NCBI RefSeq assembly: GCF_002904295.1
Contig: NZ_PPHG01000007.1
Span: forward strand, 62,001-126,000
Source: Amycolatopsis sp. CA-128772
GTDB taxonomy: Bacteria > Actinomycetota > Actinomycetes > Mycobacteriales > Pseudonocardiaceae
Direction: 5' to 3'
Length of the DNA stretch: 64,000 nt
This document shows positions 1-8,538 of this stretch, one piece after another. Made by a program: the position numbers and the translations under genes. The notes below the pieces were generated by a model, which saw nothing but the letters and a program-made list of their open reading frames with translations, was not told the origin of the DNA and made no database searches. Numbering within the stretch: position 1 is the stretch's first letter; every line of letters starts with the position of its first letter.

Positions 1-453
1 GGTGACACGCTGTGGGCCGACATGGCCGCCGCCTACGACAACCTGCCCGGCGACGTCCGCGCCCGCATCGACGGGCTCACCGCGGTGCACGACTACCTCC
101 CCGGGTTCGACCGGTTCTCCGATCCCGCGCTCCTGGCGCGCTGGCAGGACCGCTTCCCGCCGGTGGAGCACCCGGTGGTGCGGACGCACCCGGAGACCGG
201 GCGGCGCACCCTGTTCGTGAACCAGGCGTTCACCACGCACATCGTCGGACTGGACCGGGCCGAGAGCGACCGGCTGCTGCGGTACCTGTTCCTGCAGGCT
301 CACACGCCGGAGTTCCAGGTCCGGTTCAGCTGGCGGCCGAACTCGGTCGCCTTCTGGGACAACCGCGCGACGCAGCACTACGCGGTCAACGACTACCACC
401 CGCACGTCCGGATCGCCGAGCGCGTCGCCATCGCGGGCGACCGGCCGCGCTGA
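1..453 (+). CDS. tauD: TauD/TfdA-type 2-oxoglutarate dioxygenase, 3' part
   Basis: C-terminal 150 codons of an Fe(II)/2-oxoglutarate-dependent dioxygenase; the reading frame is open at the left edge, so the start and the first HxD iron ligands lie outside the window. The fragment has family-typical blocks: GDTLWADM at its start, LTAVHD, LFVNQAFTTHIVGL, and FWDNRATQHYAVNDY near the end. His126 of the fragment (in TQHY) fits the distal iron ligand, and Arg137 (HVRI) fits the arginine that binds the 2-oxoglutarate carboxylate. The closest characterised relatives release sulfite from taurine. A sulfonate/nitrate-type ABC importer lies about 60 kb away, so no operon link is visible. The family is clear; taurine as the substrate is inference. 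Confidence 0.88.
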   Translation, partial: GDTLWADMAAAYDNLPGDVRARIDGLTAVHDYLPGFDRFSDPALLARWQDRFPPVEHPVVRTHPETGRRTLFVNQAFTTHIVGLDRAESDRLLRYLFLQAHTPEFQVRFSWRPNSVAFWDNRATQHYAVNDYHPHVRIAERVAIAGDRPR

Positions 454-469
454 GCTCTAGCCTGGGGTC

Positions 470-916
470 ATGACCGATGAACCCAAAGCGGTGGTGACCG
501 GTTTCCTCAACGCCCTCGAAGACCTCGACATCGACCGCGCGCTGACGTTCGCGGCGAGCGACATCGTGTACCAGAACGTGCCGTTGCCGCCCGCCCGCGG
601 CGTCGCGGCGGTCGAGAAACAGCTGCGCGTCATGGCCCGGTACGGCTCCGGGTTCGAGGCGCGCACGCACCACATCGCCGCGGACGGCAACGTCGTGCTC
701 ACCGAACGCACCGACGTGCTGCGCCGCGGCGCGTGGGAAGCGGAGTTCTGGGTGTGCGGCACGTTCGAGGTCGAAGCCGGCCGGATCGTGCTCTGGCGCG
801 ACTACTTCGACTGGACGACGGTGCTGGCCGCGAGCGCGAAGGGCGCGGGCCGGGTGGCGCTGGCCGGCGCGCGGACGCTGCTCGACCGGTACAAGGGAAG
901 GCAGGCGGTGCGCTAG
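470..916 (+). CDS. Limonene-1,2-epoxide hydrolase family protein (SnoaL-like fold)
   Basis: 148 residues, the usual length of the limonene-1,2-epoxide hydrolase/EphG family. The catalytic set can be read directly: Tyr34 and Asn36 (YQN), Arg80 and Asp82 (ERTDV), and Asp111 (WRDYFD). These match the Tyr/Asn/Arg/Asp/Asp set of the Rhodococcus enzyme at almost constant spacing. In that family the Asp-Arg-Asp triad activates water to open an epoxide; the substrate here is unknown. The start is supported by TAGCCT (458-463), a -10-like hexamer six bases before the ATG, which suggests leaderless transcription. The gene follows the dioxygenase by 16 bases and overlaps a small gene on the other strand at its stop codon. 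Confidence 0.85.
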   Translation: MTDEPKAVVTGFLNALEDLDIDRALTFAASDIVYQNVPLPPARGVAAVEKQLRVMARYGSGFEARTHHIAADGNVVLTERTDVLRRGAWEAEFWVCGTFEVEAGRIVLWRDYFDWTTVLAASAKGAGRVALAGARTLLDRYKGRQAVR

Positions 917-1014
917 ACCCGGTGTTCGCCGCGGTCGTGGTCCCGAAGGTCCACGACCGCGGCTATCCCCAGCACCAGCACGAACACGCAGCTGAGAACA
1001 ATCAGCCCCCACAT
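913..1014 (-). CDS. Small single-pass membrane protein (33 aa)
   Basis: A 33-codon ORF with an ATG preceded by a GAGGGGGA ribosome site. The product starts MWGLIVLSCVFVLVLGIAAV, one hydrophobic helix, and ends in a charged tail rich in Asp, Arg and His. Its stop codon overlaps the stop of the epoxide-hydrolase-like gene on the other strand. No function can be assigned. It is called because the ribosome site, the helix and the charged tail are all coherent. Confidence 0.5.
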   Translation of the reverse strand: MWGLIVLSCVFVLVLGIAAVVDLRDHDRGEHRV

Positions 1015-1207
1015 GATCGTTCCCCCTCCCCCCGTGTCGTGCCGATCGAGAGCTGTCGGGGAGTGGTCTGTGCCACTTTTCCGGCGGCTCACGCAGACCG
1101 TACCGCCGCTTGACACGGGTTGTTCCCGTCCTTGAGCTGCATTTAAGGCAGATGCGCCGGATGGGTGACAAGCCGGTGTCCCGTTGTCACAGAATGAGCG
1201 CAAGGCG

Positions 1208-2107
1208 TTACACGCCAACAGTTACCGACGCGATTCCCGCCTGGACGGTCACCCTCGTGGCCCGCAGCGCCGAAAGGTCCGCGACGTACCGCAGCACCTT
1301 GTCCGCTTCCTCCCCGGCGAGGGGCCGGCACTCGCCGTCGGGGCTCCGCCGCACCGGGATGAGCTCCAGCCGCGGTTCGTCGCCGAGCATGCCGCCGGCC
1401 AGCAGGCCGTCCGGCCGGTCGGCGGCGAGGTTGCCGAGGCTGTAGAGGATCGGCCGGCCGCGGTACACCTCGACGGCCTGGATGGTCTGCGGCCCGTGCC
1501 CGGCGACCAGGTCGGCGCCGGCGTCGATCGCCGCGCGCCCGTAGCCGACCTGGTACTCGGCGAGGTCCGCGCCCGGCAGGCCCCAGTGCATCGAGACGAC
1601 GACGTGGTCGTGGTCGGCTTTGGCTCGCCTGATGTCGGCGACGAGCCGGTCCAGGTGTTCGGGGACCGGCGTCGTGCGGACCAGCGGCGGGCGGCCCGGG
1701 ATCTCCGCCACCCGCGGATCGGGCTGGTACGCCGTCGTCGCAAACGCTTGCGCGACACACGTCCCTTGGGCAGGCAAGCGAAGTGACGTGTACGCGAGGA
1801 ATGCGACCTTTTCGCCGGATCGTTCGATCACGGCGGGTGTATGCGCGTCGTCCAGGTTCGCGCCGGCGCCGCAGTGCGCGATGCCGGCGTGGTCGAGTAC
1901 CGCGAGGCTCGGCTGGGGAGCGTCGTTGGCGCACGAGACGACGTCGACACCGGCCGCCGCCAGCACTTCCGCCATCGCCGCGTCGACCGGCCCTTCCAGG
2001 TTCGCGAACCGGACGTCGGCCCCCTTGAGCAGCGGTTCCAGCGGCCCGAAGGCCGGTGCTGCCCGGCCGGGGAAGCTGACGTCTCCGCCCAGTACCAGCG
2101 TGATCAT
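1208..2107 (-). CDS. CapA-family (poly-gamma-glutamate biosynthesis-like) metallophosphoesterase
   Basis: 299 residues matching the CapA/PgsA calcineurin-like phosphoesterase family. Metal-site motifs occur in the usual order: GGDVSF (7-12), ANLEGP (35-40), SMHWG (172-176) and GHGPQTIQ (203-210), followed by YRGRPILYSLGN. The motif normally written NNH is replaced by CAND (59-62), so one metal or substrate ligand looks altered. There is no signal peptide or membrane helix, unlike many CapA proteins that face the cell surface. The ATG at 2105-2107 is the first codon of the conserved GDV strand. Antisense frame extends far upstream but that part is a codon-bias shadow of the nuclease gene. It is divergent from that nuclease gene; the substrate is unknown. 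Confidence 0.8.
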   Translation of the reverse strand: MITLVLGGDVSFPGRAAPAFGPLEPLLKGADVRFANLEGPVDAAMAEVLAAAGVDVVSCANDAPQPSLAVLDHAGIAHCGAGANLDDAHTPAVIERSGEKVAFLAYTSLRLPAQGTCVAQAFATTAYQPDPRVAEIPGRPPLVRTTPVPEHLDRLVADIRRAKADHDHVVVSMHWGLPGADLAEYQVGYGRAAIDAGADLVAGHGPQTIQAVEVYRGRPILYSLGNLAADRPDGLLAGGMLGDEPRLELIPVRRSPDGECRPLAGEEADKVLRYVADLSALRATRVTVQAGIASVTVGV

Positions 2108-2233
2108 GAAACCTGCTCTGCCGAGTGAGTGACGACGAAAGTAGTTGTTACGAATCGTTGCACCTTTGTCTTCCTCCTCCTCACTTGTTCGGGGGACTAT
2201 GCCACGACTGTTCAAGCACAAAGGGGACTCAGG

Positions 2234-4699
2234 GTGACCAAGACCCACAGATCCAAGGCCGCCTTCACGGTGGCCGTCGCGTCGGGCCTGGTGCTCGGCG
2301 GCGTGGCCGCGCCGGCCGCGCTCGCCGCACCCAGCGCCGACGCGGTCATCGCCGAGGTCTACGGCGGCGGTGGCAACTCGGGAGCCACGCTCACCAGCGA
2401 CTTCGTCGAGCTCGCCAACCGCGGGGCGGCGGCCGCGAGCCTGGCCGGCTTCAGCGTCCAGTACCTGCCGGGTTCGGCGAGCCCGTCGAGCGCCTGGCAG
2501 GTGACGCCGCTGGCCGGCAGCGTCGCGCCGGGCGGCCGCTACCTCGTGGCCGAGGGCAAGGGCTCCGGCGGCACCGTCGAGCTGCCCACGCCGGACGCGA
2601 CCGGCGCGATCGCGATGTCGGCCACCGCCGGCACGATCGCCCTCGTCTCCGGCACCGCCGCGCTGACCTGCAAGACCGCCGCCGACTGCGCGGCCGACAC
2701 GCGGATCAAGGACCTCGTCGGCTTCGGCGCGGCGACCGTCCGCGAGGGCACCCCGGCCACGGCGCCGTCGAACACGACGTCCGTCGCGCGCGGCACGGCG
2801 CTGGCCGACACCGACGACAACGCCGCCGACTTCACCGCCGGCGCGCCGACGCCGACCAACACCGCGGGCGAGTCGACCGGCGGGGACACCGGCCCGGCGC
2901 CGACTCCGGCGAAGATCCACGACATCCAGGGCACCACGCGCATTTCGCCCTTCAAGGACAAGAAGGTCAGCGACGTCACCGGGGTCGTCACCGCGACCCG
3001 GACGTTCGGTTCGTCGCGCGGCTTCTGGCTCACCGACCCCAACCCGGACAACGACCCGCGCACCAGCGAGGGCCTGTTCGTCTTCACCGGCTCGACGAGC
3101 CCGGCCGTCGCGGTCGGCGACGCGGTGACCGCGACCGGCACCGTCCGCGAGTTCTACCCGGACGCGCCGGCGACGTCGAACTACCAGTCGCTCACCGAGC
3201 TGAGCAGTGCACAGTGGACGGTCGGCTCGCACGGGAACGCCCTGCCGGCGCCGACCGTGCTGAACCCGGACACCGTGCCGACGACGTACGCGCCGTCGCC
3301 CGGCGGCAACATCGAGCCGCTCACCCTCGAGCCGGCGAAGTACGCGCTGGACTTCTGGGAGGCGCACGAGAGCGAGGTCGTCAGCGTCACCGACGCCCGC
3401 GTGGTGGGCCCGACGAACACGTTCAACGAGCTGTACGTGACGTCGAAGCCGGACCAGCACCGGTCGGTCCGCGGCGGTAGTGTCTACTTGGGTTACGACC
3501 AGCTCAACAGTGGCGTCATGAAGGTGTCGTCGCTGATCCCGTTCGCCGAGCGGCCGTTCCCGAAGCTCAACGTCGGCGACGTGCTGACCGGCACCACGTC
3601 CGGTCCGGTCGAGTACAGCAACTTCGGTGGCTACACGCTGTTCGCCAGCGTGCTCGGGACCGAAAAGGACAACGGGCTGCAGGGCGAGACCACGCGCAAG
3701 CAGCGGACAGGCGAGCTCGCGGTCGCCACGTACAACGTCGAAAACCTCGCGCCGAGCGACCCGCAGGCGAAGTACGACCGGCTCGGCGAGGCGGTCGTGA
3801 CGCACCTGGCGACGCCGGACATCGTGAACCTGGAAGAGATCCAGGACAACACGGGCGCGACCGACGACGGCACCGTCGCGGCGGACCAGACGCTGCAGAA
3901 GTTCACCGACGCCATCGTGGCCAAGGGCGGCCCGCGCTACCAGTGGCGTGAAATCGACCCGGTCAACGATTCCGACGGTGGCCAGCCGGGCGGCAACATC
4001 CGGGTGGCGTTCCTGTTCAACCCGGCCCGCGTGTCCTTTGCAGACCGTCCGGGTGGGACGCCGACGGCTGCGGTCGGCGTCGTCCGCGAGCACGGCAAGG
4101 CGCACCTGACGGCGTCCCCGGGCCGCGTCGACCCGGCGAACGAAGCCTGGACGACCAGCCGCAAGCCGCTGGCCGGCGAGTTCGTGTTCAAGGGCCGCAC
4201 GGTGTTCGTCATCGCCAACCACTTCAACTCCAAGGGCGGCGACCAGCCGACGCACGGCCGCTTCCAGCCGCCCACGCGCAGTTCCGAGGTGCAGCGGGCG
4301 AAGCAGGCGACGGTGCTGCGCGGGTTCGTCGATGCGTTGCTGGCGGCCGACCGCAGCGCGAACATCGTGGTGGCGGGCGACCTGAACGACTACCCGTTCT
4401 CGCCGGCGGTCCAGACCCTCACCGCCGGTGGCGCGCTGAAGGACCTGATCGCGTCGGTGCCGGAAGCGGAGCGGTACAGCTACGTTTTCGAGGGTCAGTC
4501 CCAGGTCCTGGATCACATCCTGGCGTCGAAGGCCCCGCGCGGCGTGGACTACGACGTGGTCCACATCAACGCGGAGTTCGCGGACCAGGCCAGCGACCAC
4601 GATCCCCAGGTGATCCGCTTCCGCCCGGGCGCGGGGAACCCGGTGGAGGACGGGCTTTACGACTTCCTCGACTGGCTGGAGCAGGTCTTCGGGAAGTAG
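2234..4699 (+). CDS. Secreted ExeM/NucH-like extracellular nuclease with lamin-tail domain
   Basis: 821 residues from a GTG start at 2234, chosen because AAGGGGA precedes it and a signal peptide begins at once (charged VTKTHRSK, hydrophobic core, Ala-x-Ala site about residue 31). Domains in order: lamin-tail domain (about 32-150, starting IAEVYGGGGNSG), an OB-fold nuclease-associated region (about 228-330, DIQGTTRISPF), then an endonuclease/exonuclease/phosphatase domain (about 495-795). Catalytic motifs of that last domain are present: ATYNVENL, NLEEIQ, AGDLNDYPFS and SDHDP. It should cleave extracellular DNA or nucleotides for nutrient recovery; whether DNA is its only target cannot be told. 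A strong terminator follows. A longer start at 2129 exists but would bury the signal peptide. Confidence 0.9.
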   Translation: MTKTHRSKAAFTVAVASGLVLGGVAAPAALAAPSADAVIAEVYGGGGNSGATLTSDFVELANRGAAAASLAGFSVQYLPGSASPSSAWQVTPLAGSVAPGGRYLVAEGKGSGGTVELPTPDATGAIAMSATAGTIALVSGTAALTCKTAADCAADTRIKDLVGFGAATVREGTPATAPSNTTSVARGTALADTDDNAADFTAGAPTPTNTAGESTGGDTGPAPTPAKIHDIQGTTRISPFKDKKVSDVTGVVTATRTFGSSRGFWLTDPNPDNDPRTSEGLFVFTGSTSPAVAVGDAVTATGTVREFYPDAPATSNYQSLTELSSAQWTVGSHGNALPAPTVLNPDTVPTTYAPSPGGNIEPLTLEPAKYALDFWEAHESEVVSVTDARVVGPTNTFNELYVTSKPDQHRSVRGGSVYLGYDQLNSGVMKVSSLIPFAERPFPKLNVGDVLTGTTSGPVEYSNFGGYTLFASVLGTEKDNGLQGETTRKQRTGELAVATYNVENLAPSDPQAKYDRLGEAVVTHLATPDIVNLEEIQDNTGATDDGTVAADQTLQKFTDAIVAKGGPRYQWREIDPVNDSDGGQPGGNIRVAFLFNPARVSFADRPGGTPTAAVGVVREHGKAHLTASPGRVDPANEAWTTSRKPLAGEFVFKGRTVFVIANHFNSKGGDQPTHGRFQPPTRSSEVQRAKQATVLRGFVDALLAADRSANIVVAGDLNDYPFSPAVQTLTAGGALKDLIASVPEAERYSYVFEGQSQVLDHILASKAPRGVDYDVVHINAEFADQASDHDPQVIRFRPGAGNPVEDGLYDFLDWLEQVFGK

Positions 4700-4712
4700 T
4701 TCTCCCAACGGA

Positions 4713-4751
4713 AAAGGCCACCACCGCGCTCATCGCCCGGTGGTGGCCTTT
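4713..4751 (+). terminator. Rho-independent terminator after the nuclease gene
   Basis: Perfect 14-bp stem (AAAGGCCACCACCG with its complement) and an 11-base loop, ending in TTT and a short pyrimidine run. It starts 14 bases after the nuclease stop codon and separates that gene from the type VII-like operon. Confidence 0.9.
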
Positions 4752-4836
4752 CTCGTCCCACTCCGATGGGTGACGAGGGAACCTCGGAGCGTTGACGGCC
4801 GTCATACGGTGGACGGACCACAAGGGGAGGGGTGGC

Positions 4837-5367
4837 GTGGACGGGTATGCGGTGAAGGCCGACGAGCTGGGCAAGCTCATCGGCGACCTCGACATGGCGG
4901 CAGGCAGGATGACCGACGCCAACAAGAAGCTCGGCGGCGGTGGGGCGTTCGGTTCGCTGGGAACGGCGGAGCTGGGCAAGGCGGGTGCCGAGTTCGAGGA
5001 GGCATGGGGCTACGGAATCGGCCGCCTCGGCGACGCGGCTTCGGAGGTTACTGAGCGGCTGAAGACGGCGAAGCAGAAGTACGAGCAGATCGAGGCGCAG
5101 TTCGGCGGTGAGCTGGGAGAGTTCGGCTCGGCGGTGCTGGGGGACGGTCCCGCCGGTGGTGAGCCGGCGGGTGGGGCGAAGGGCGACCACCCGCGGATCG
5201 GGCCGCCGGCTGACGGCCCGGTGGGTGGTGGCTACACCGGCGGGGTGCGGGGGATCGGCGACCTGGCGGACGGTTCGGGTGGACCATCTCGTGTCAACCG
5301 TACGAATGAACTCGCCGGGCCGGCATCCGAGGGCATCACCGACCTCCTGAACGGCCTCGACCGGTGA
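4837..5367 (+). CDS. WXG100-like putative type VII-associated protein
   Basis: 176 residues from a GTG at 4837 with an excellent AGGGGAGGGG ribosome site; an upstream ATG at 4792 has none. Residues about 1-95 are helical, with AWGYGIG in the middle resembling the Trp-x-Gly turn of WXG100 proteins. The rest is a Gly/Pro-rich tail ending in a short helix. It is the first gene of a six-gene operon and overlaps the next by start/stop fusion. Role inferred: secreted partner or chaperone-like subunit of a type VII-like system. It is not a canonical ESAT-6, being longer and with the motif off-centre. Confidence 0.6.
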   Translation: MDGYAVKADELGKLIGDLDMAAGRMTDANKKLGGGGAFGSLGTAELGKAGAEFEEAWGYGIGRLGDAASEVTERLKTAKQKYEQIEAQFGGELGEFGSAVLGDGPAGGEPAGGAKGDHPRIGPPADGPVGGGYTGGVRGIGDLADGSGGPSRVNRTNELAGPASEGITDLLNGLDR

Positions 5368-6578
5368 GCGCCCGGGACTTCCCGGCCCTGGGCTTCGACC
5401 CGGCGCCGGGTGACCTCGACGGCATCACCGACCTGGCCGGCAAGTACCGCGCGGTCGGCGACGACCTGGCCCAGGCCGAGGACTCGCTGCGCCGGATCGT
5501 CCGGAAGCAGGGCATTTGGCAGGGCGAGGCCAGCGAAGCCTTCGCCCGCCGCGTCGGCCCCCTGCCGGATTACCTCGACGACGCCGCCAAGTCGATGAGC
5601 GGCGCCGCCGACGCGCTCGAAGCCTGGGCGCAGACCCTCGGTGACCTGCATAAACGTGCGGCCGAGCTGGAGGCCCGCGCGGAAGCGGCGGCCCGCGCGG
5701 CCGAGCAGGCGCGCGCGAACCCGGATCTGGCGCTGGCCAACCGGATGTTCCCGGATCAGCCGTCCCTCCAGCTCGCCCAGCGCCTCCTGGACAACGCCGG
5801 TCAGCAGCTTCAGGCCGCCCTTGAGGACTGCCAGAACGTCCAAGACGCGGCGAAGCAGCTCCAGCAGGAGCACGCGGAAGCGGCAGGCCGGGTCGCGGAG
5901 CTGCTGCGGAAGGCGGAGGAGCTGGCCCCGGACGAGCCGGACGTCCTCGACCAGCTCGGCGACGCGGTCGGTGGCGCCATTGTCGACTTGGCGAGCACCC
6001 TCGCCGACGGGGTCGACGCCGCCTTGAACTTCGTCCAGGACCACGCCGAGGTGATCTCGAAGGCCTCGGATGTGATCGGTGACATGGGAAATGCCCTGGG
6101 ACTGGTCGGTGAATTCCTCCCGGATCCGTTCAAGGAGGCCGCCGGGGTCGTGGCGAGCACATTCGGATTGGCGGCGCTCGCCGGCCACGGCACCGCAAAA
6201 CTGGCGGGTGCCGACGTCGCCACCGAAACCTTGATCTTCGACGGGGTCGGGGCGGGCACTTCGCTGATCGGCGGTTTCCTGCCGCAGGGAGGCGCGGCGG
6301 TGGCGAAAGCCCTCGGGTACGGCGCCGTCGGCGCCCAGTTCCAGGCCGACGCCGGCGCCCGGATGATCGGCGCGAAGTTCGAGGGGCCGATCGGCGACTT
6401 CCTCAACTACTGGGTGCCGAAGGATGCCGGCCAGCTGGTCGCCGTCGGCTCGACGCTCGTCGTCGGGCCGGCTCCGCTGGCGGTGGTGGCGATGGAGAAT
6501 GCGGCCGACGCCGGAGAGCAGGCCGACAACGCGCCGGAGCGCCGGCGTCAGCGTGCGGAAGACGAGGTGTGGAACTGA
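5364..6578 (+). CDS. Putative T7SS-secreted protein with WXG-like N-terminus
   Basis: 404 residues; the GTG start overlaps the previous stop (GTGA). The N-terminal 110 residues form a long helical hairpin with IWQGEASEAF near residue 51, a WXG-like turn, and ADALEAWAQTL in the following helix. Residues about 100-200 are Ala/Glu/Gln-rich coiled coil. The C-terminal half holds hydrophobic Gly/Ala-rich segments (LGLVGEFLPDPF, LVVGPAPLAVVAMENA) that could insert into membranes. Similar proteins sit in type VII clusters as large substrates. There is no recognisable catalytic domain, so a toxin role is only a possibility. Confidence 0.65.
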   Translation: MSARDFPALGFDPAPGDLDGITDLAGKYRAVGDDLAQAEDSLRRIVRKQGIWQGEASEAFARRVGPLPDYLDDAAKSMSGAADALEAWAQTLGDLHKRAAELEARAEAAARAAEQARANPDLALANRMFPDQPSLQLAQRLLDNAGQQLQAALEDCQNVQDAAKQLQQEHAEAAGRVAELLRKAEELAPDEPDVLDQLGDAVGGAIVDLASTLADGVDAALNFVQDHAEVISKASDVIGDMGNALGLVGEFLPDPFKEAAGVVASTFGLAALAGHGTAKLAGADVATETLIFDGVGAGTSLIGGFLPQGGAAVAKALGYGAVGAQFQADAGARMIGAKFEGPIGDFLNYWVPKDAGQLVAVGSTLVVGPAPLAVVAMENAADAGEQADNAPERRRQRAEDEVWN

Positions 6579-7141
6579 TGCCTCTGCAGATCGATCTGCC
6601 GCCCGGGTTCGCCGGCCTGCCGGTGGGCAACGACGACCAGCTCAACCGGCGCCACGCCTGGATGGTGGCCGAAAACGCAGGCACCAGCGTCGAGGAGTTC
6701 GGCAGCTACCTGATGGCCCTGGTGCCGACCATGCAGGCCAACGGCGTCCGCGTGTTCGGCAAGTTCGCCGTCGGGCCGCAGAAGGGTGACGTGGCCACCT
6801 TGACCCTCGGTGTGGCGCAGTGGCCGGAGGCGGCGCCCGGCAGCCGGGACGCCCTGGTCGTAGCCATGGCCGAGGAGTACCGCGGCCGCCACAAGCGGGC
6901 GGTGGTGCAGCCGGTGCGGCTCCCGATCGGCCCGGCCGTCGTTGCCATCAGCGGCGGCGAATTCCACCTGCCCGAACGGGACATCCGCACCCAGATCAAG
7001 GCGGAGTACCAGATCCCGCTCCCGGACGGGCGGTCCGTGGTGATCCTCTCGGTCGTCGCGGAGTCCGAGGACGCCTGGCCCGCGGTGGCCGAGGCGACGG
7101 CGAAGGTGGCTTGGAGTCTGCGAAGCGGGAAAATCTCGTGA
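6578..7141 (+). CDS. Conserved hypothetical protein of the type VII-like operon
   Basis: 187 residues from the ATG at 6578, which overlaps the preceding TGA (TGATG) with GAGG 10 bases upstream. It is soluble, with no signal peptide or membrane helix, and looks like an alternating alpha/beta fold: LVPTMQANGVRVFGKFAV, QPVRLPIGPAVVAIS, SVVILSVVAESEDAWPAV. I do not recognise the family. Its place between a type VII-like substrate and two small membrane genes suggests a dedicated chaperone or immunity-like factor; that is inference. Confidence 0.6.
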   Translation: MPLQIDLPPGFAGLPVGNDDQLNRRHAWMVAENAGTSVEEFGSYLMALVPTMQANGVRVFGKFAVGPQKGDVATLTLGVAQWPEAAPGSRDALVVAMAEEYRGRHKRAVVQPVRLPIGPAVVAISGGEFHLPERDIRTQIKAEYQIPLPDGRSVVILSVVAESEDAWPAVAEATAKVAWSLRSGKIS

Positions 7142-7329
7142 TCAGCACCATGGCGGCCGAGTCGCCGGGCCCGCGGGTGCTCTTCCTCGTCCTGATGGAG
7201 GTTGTGGTCACCGCTCGTCTGGCGCTCGCGTACTGCCGGGGCTACTCGCTGATCGACCACCGGACCGGGAAGTACTGCGAGTTCGTGTTCACGCCGTACC
7301 AGCCGGGCGGCGCGGCGGTGACGCGATGA
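7138..7329 (+). CDS. Small hypothetical protein (63 aa)
   Basis: Begins with GTG overlapping the previous stop (GTGA) and ends in an ATGA overlap with the next gene, so the reading frame is fixed by translational coupling. The product has one moderately hydrophobic segment (RVLFLVLMEVVVTARLALA) and a short polar tail with two cysteines. Function unknown; it may pair with the membrane protein encoded next. Confidence 0.5.
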   Translation: MISTMAAESPGPRVLFLVLMEVVVTARLALAYCRGYSLIDHRTGKYCEFVFTPYQPGGAAVTR

Positions 7330-7682
7330 CGGACCTGGCCGCCCACACGGACAACACCTTCTCACCCCTGATCTTGCTGATGTTCCTGTTGGTGCTCGGC
7401 GGTCTCTTCGCCGCTTTTCTGGCGCTGACGATCAGCCGGATCGTGCGGGGCAGCCAACCGCGAGAACAGCAGATGGCCCGCCTGGCCGGACAGCTGAACG
7501 GCCGGGACCGGGTCTGCATCCGGACCGTGGAACTCCGCCTGGCGGACGCGGACCTCCGCTGGGTCGCGCACAGCCGTGGCTACGAAGTGACGACGCATGC
7601 CTTCGGCAGTTACCACGAATTCATCCGGGCGCCGTACCGGGGGCAGCCGGTGAACCCGGGACCGTGGCAGGGGAGACCATGA
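7326..7682 (+). CDS. Single-pass membrane protein (118 aa)
   Basis: ATG overlaps the previous stop and its own stop overlaps the next start (ATGA both times). One strong transmembrane helix at about 15-38 (LILLMFLLVLGGLFAAFLAL), then a cytoplasmic-looking domain rich in Arg and aromatic residues with two short strands. No family recognised. As the only clear membrane protein in this type VII-like operon it could anchor the system, but nothing in the sequence proves that. Confidence 0.55.
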   Translation: MTDLAAHTDNTFSPLILLMFLLVLGGLFAAFLALTISRIVRGSQPREQQMARLAGQLNGRDRVCIRTVELRLADADLRWVAHSRGYEVTTHAFGSYHEFIRAPYRGQPVNPGPWQGRP

Positions 7683-8125
7683 CCGACAACGCACAGCTGA
7701 TCGAGGAAATGCGCTGGCAGCTCAAGCAGATCGAAGACCGCAAGGCCGAGAACCAGCGCCTCCTGGCCGACATCGTCGCGAGCGGCCACGCGACCGTCGT
7801 TTCGCCGGATCGGTTCGTCACCGTGCTGGCCGGGCCCGGTGGGCTGGTCAGCGAGGTCCGGCTCACGCCGGAAGCCATGCGGCTCGACGCCGGCACGCTG
7901 AGCCGGACCATCACCGCCACCATCCGGGAAGCGGCCGCCGCGGGACGGCCCGCGGCCGGAGTGCCGCAGCCGGCCGCGCCGCCCCGTCCACCAGAGCGGC
8001 CCCGGCAAGCAGCGCCACTCCGTCCACCAGAGCCGTCTCGTCCACCAGAGCGGCCCCGGCAAGCAGCGCCCCGGCGAGCTCCAGCGGATGACGACGACCC
8101 CTACGACACCGTGTTCGACATCTGA
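7679..8125 (+). CDS. YbaB/EbfC-like nucleoid-associated family protein
   Basis: 148 residues. The first 90 fit the YbaB/EbfC pattern: an N-terminal amphipathic helix (IEEMRWQLKQIEDRKAENQR), a three-stranded sheet (VVSPDRFVTVLAGPGGLVSEVRLT) and a closing helix with SRTITATIREA. Such proteins dimerise and bind DNA, and relatives are common beside type VII-like genes in actinomycetes. The C-terminal 55 residues are a Pro/Arg-rich tail made by a 54-bp DNA repeat. The ATG overlaps the previous stop. It faces the convergent FtsK operon across five bases with no clear terminator between. Confidence 0.65.
   Translation: MTDNAQLIEEMRWQLKQIEDRKAENQRLLADIVASGHATVVSPDRFVTVLAGPGGLVSEVRLTPEAMRLDAGTLSRTITATIREAAAAGRPAAGVPQPAAPPRPPERPRQAAPLRPPEPSRPPERPRQAAPRRAPADDDDPYDTVFDI
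7985..8070 (+). repeat. 54-bp-period direct repeat inside the YbaB-like gene
   Basis: A 32-bp block beginning CGTCCACCAGAGCGGCCCCG occurs identically at 7985-8016 and 8039-8070, with a partial copy between them. It encodes a repeated Pro-Glu-Arg-Pro-Arg-Gln tail. Period 54 is a multiple of three, so copy number can change without breaking the frame. Confidence 0.8.
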
Positions 8126-8130
8126 ACCGG

Positions 8131-8538
8131 CTAGGCCGGCGGCGGCTGCTCGCCCCGCTTCGCCGCCGCCCGCTTGGCCCGCCACCCCAACGCCAGCACC
8201 GCCTGCACCAGCTCCTGGTAGCTCGGCTTGACCTCCTCGAGGTACCGCTCCAGGTAGGCCGCGCGTGCGGTCGGCACCGGGCGGGGCTCGTCGCCCGGGG
8301 GTAGCCAGGTCAGGCCCTGGATGTTGTGCAGCGCCATCTTCCACCAGCGCGTGGCCCGCTCGGCCGCCCGTGCCTCGCGCTCGGTGGCCACCTCGATCGC
8401 CGCCGTGGCCGCCTCGATCTCCGTGGCCAGCGCCTCCGCGCGGGCCAGCTCCCACTGGCGCAGGTTGTCCGCCGAGCCGCGGGACAGCGCGATGATCTCC
8501 TTGTACCGCATGGCCGCGGTGGCGCCGTCGTCGGTCAT
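8131..8538 (-). CDS. Coiled-coil hypothetical protein downstream of FtsK-like gene
   Basis: 135 residues; its ATG overlaps the FtsK-like stop codon (ATGA), so the two are translationally coupled. The N-terminal 65 residues are one long helix rich in Ala, Glu and Arg. A Trp-containing middle (TRWWKMALHNIQGLTWLPPG) is followed by a second helix and a basic tail. No family recognised. It is the last gene of the left-pointing type VII-like operon; a scaffold or adaptor for the ATPase is plausible. Confidence 0.6.
   Translation of the reverse strand: MTDDGATAAMRYKEIIALSRGSADNLRQWELARAEALATEIEAATAAIEVATEREARAAERATRWWKMALHNIQGLTWLPPGDEPRPVPTARAAYLERYLEEVKPSYQELVQAVLALGWRAKRAAAKRGEQPPPA

Noticed and set aside
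2129..2233. Upstream ATG start adding 35 residues to the secreted nuclease
   Set aside because: It would place a Cys-containing hydrophobic segment before the real signal peptide, and has no ribosome site.
1208..4708. 1166-codon open frame on the minus strand antisense to the secreted nuclease gene
   Set aside because: Only its last 300 codons form a real (CapA-like) gene; the rest is Arg/Asp/Val-rich low-complexity translation typical of the shadow of a high-GC gene.
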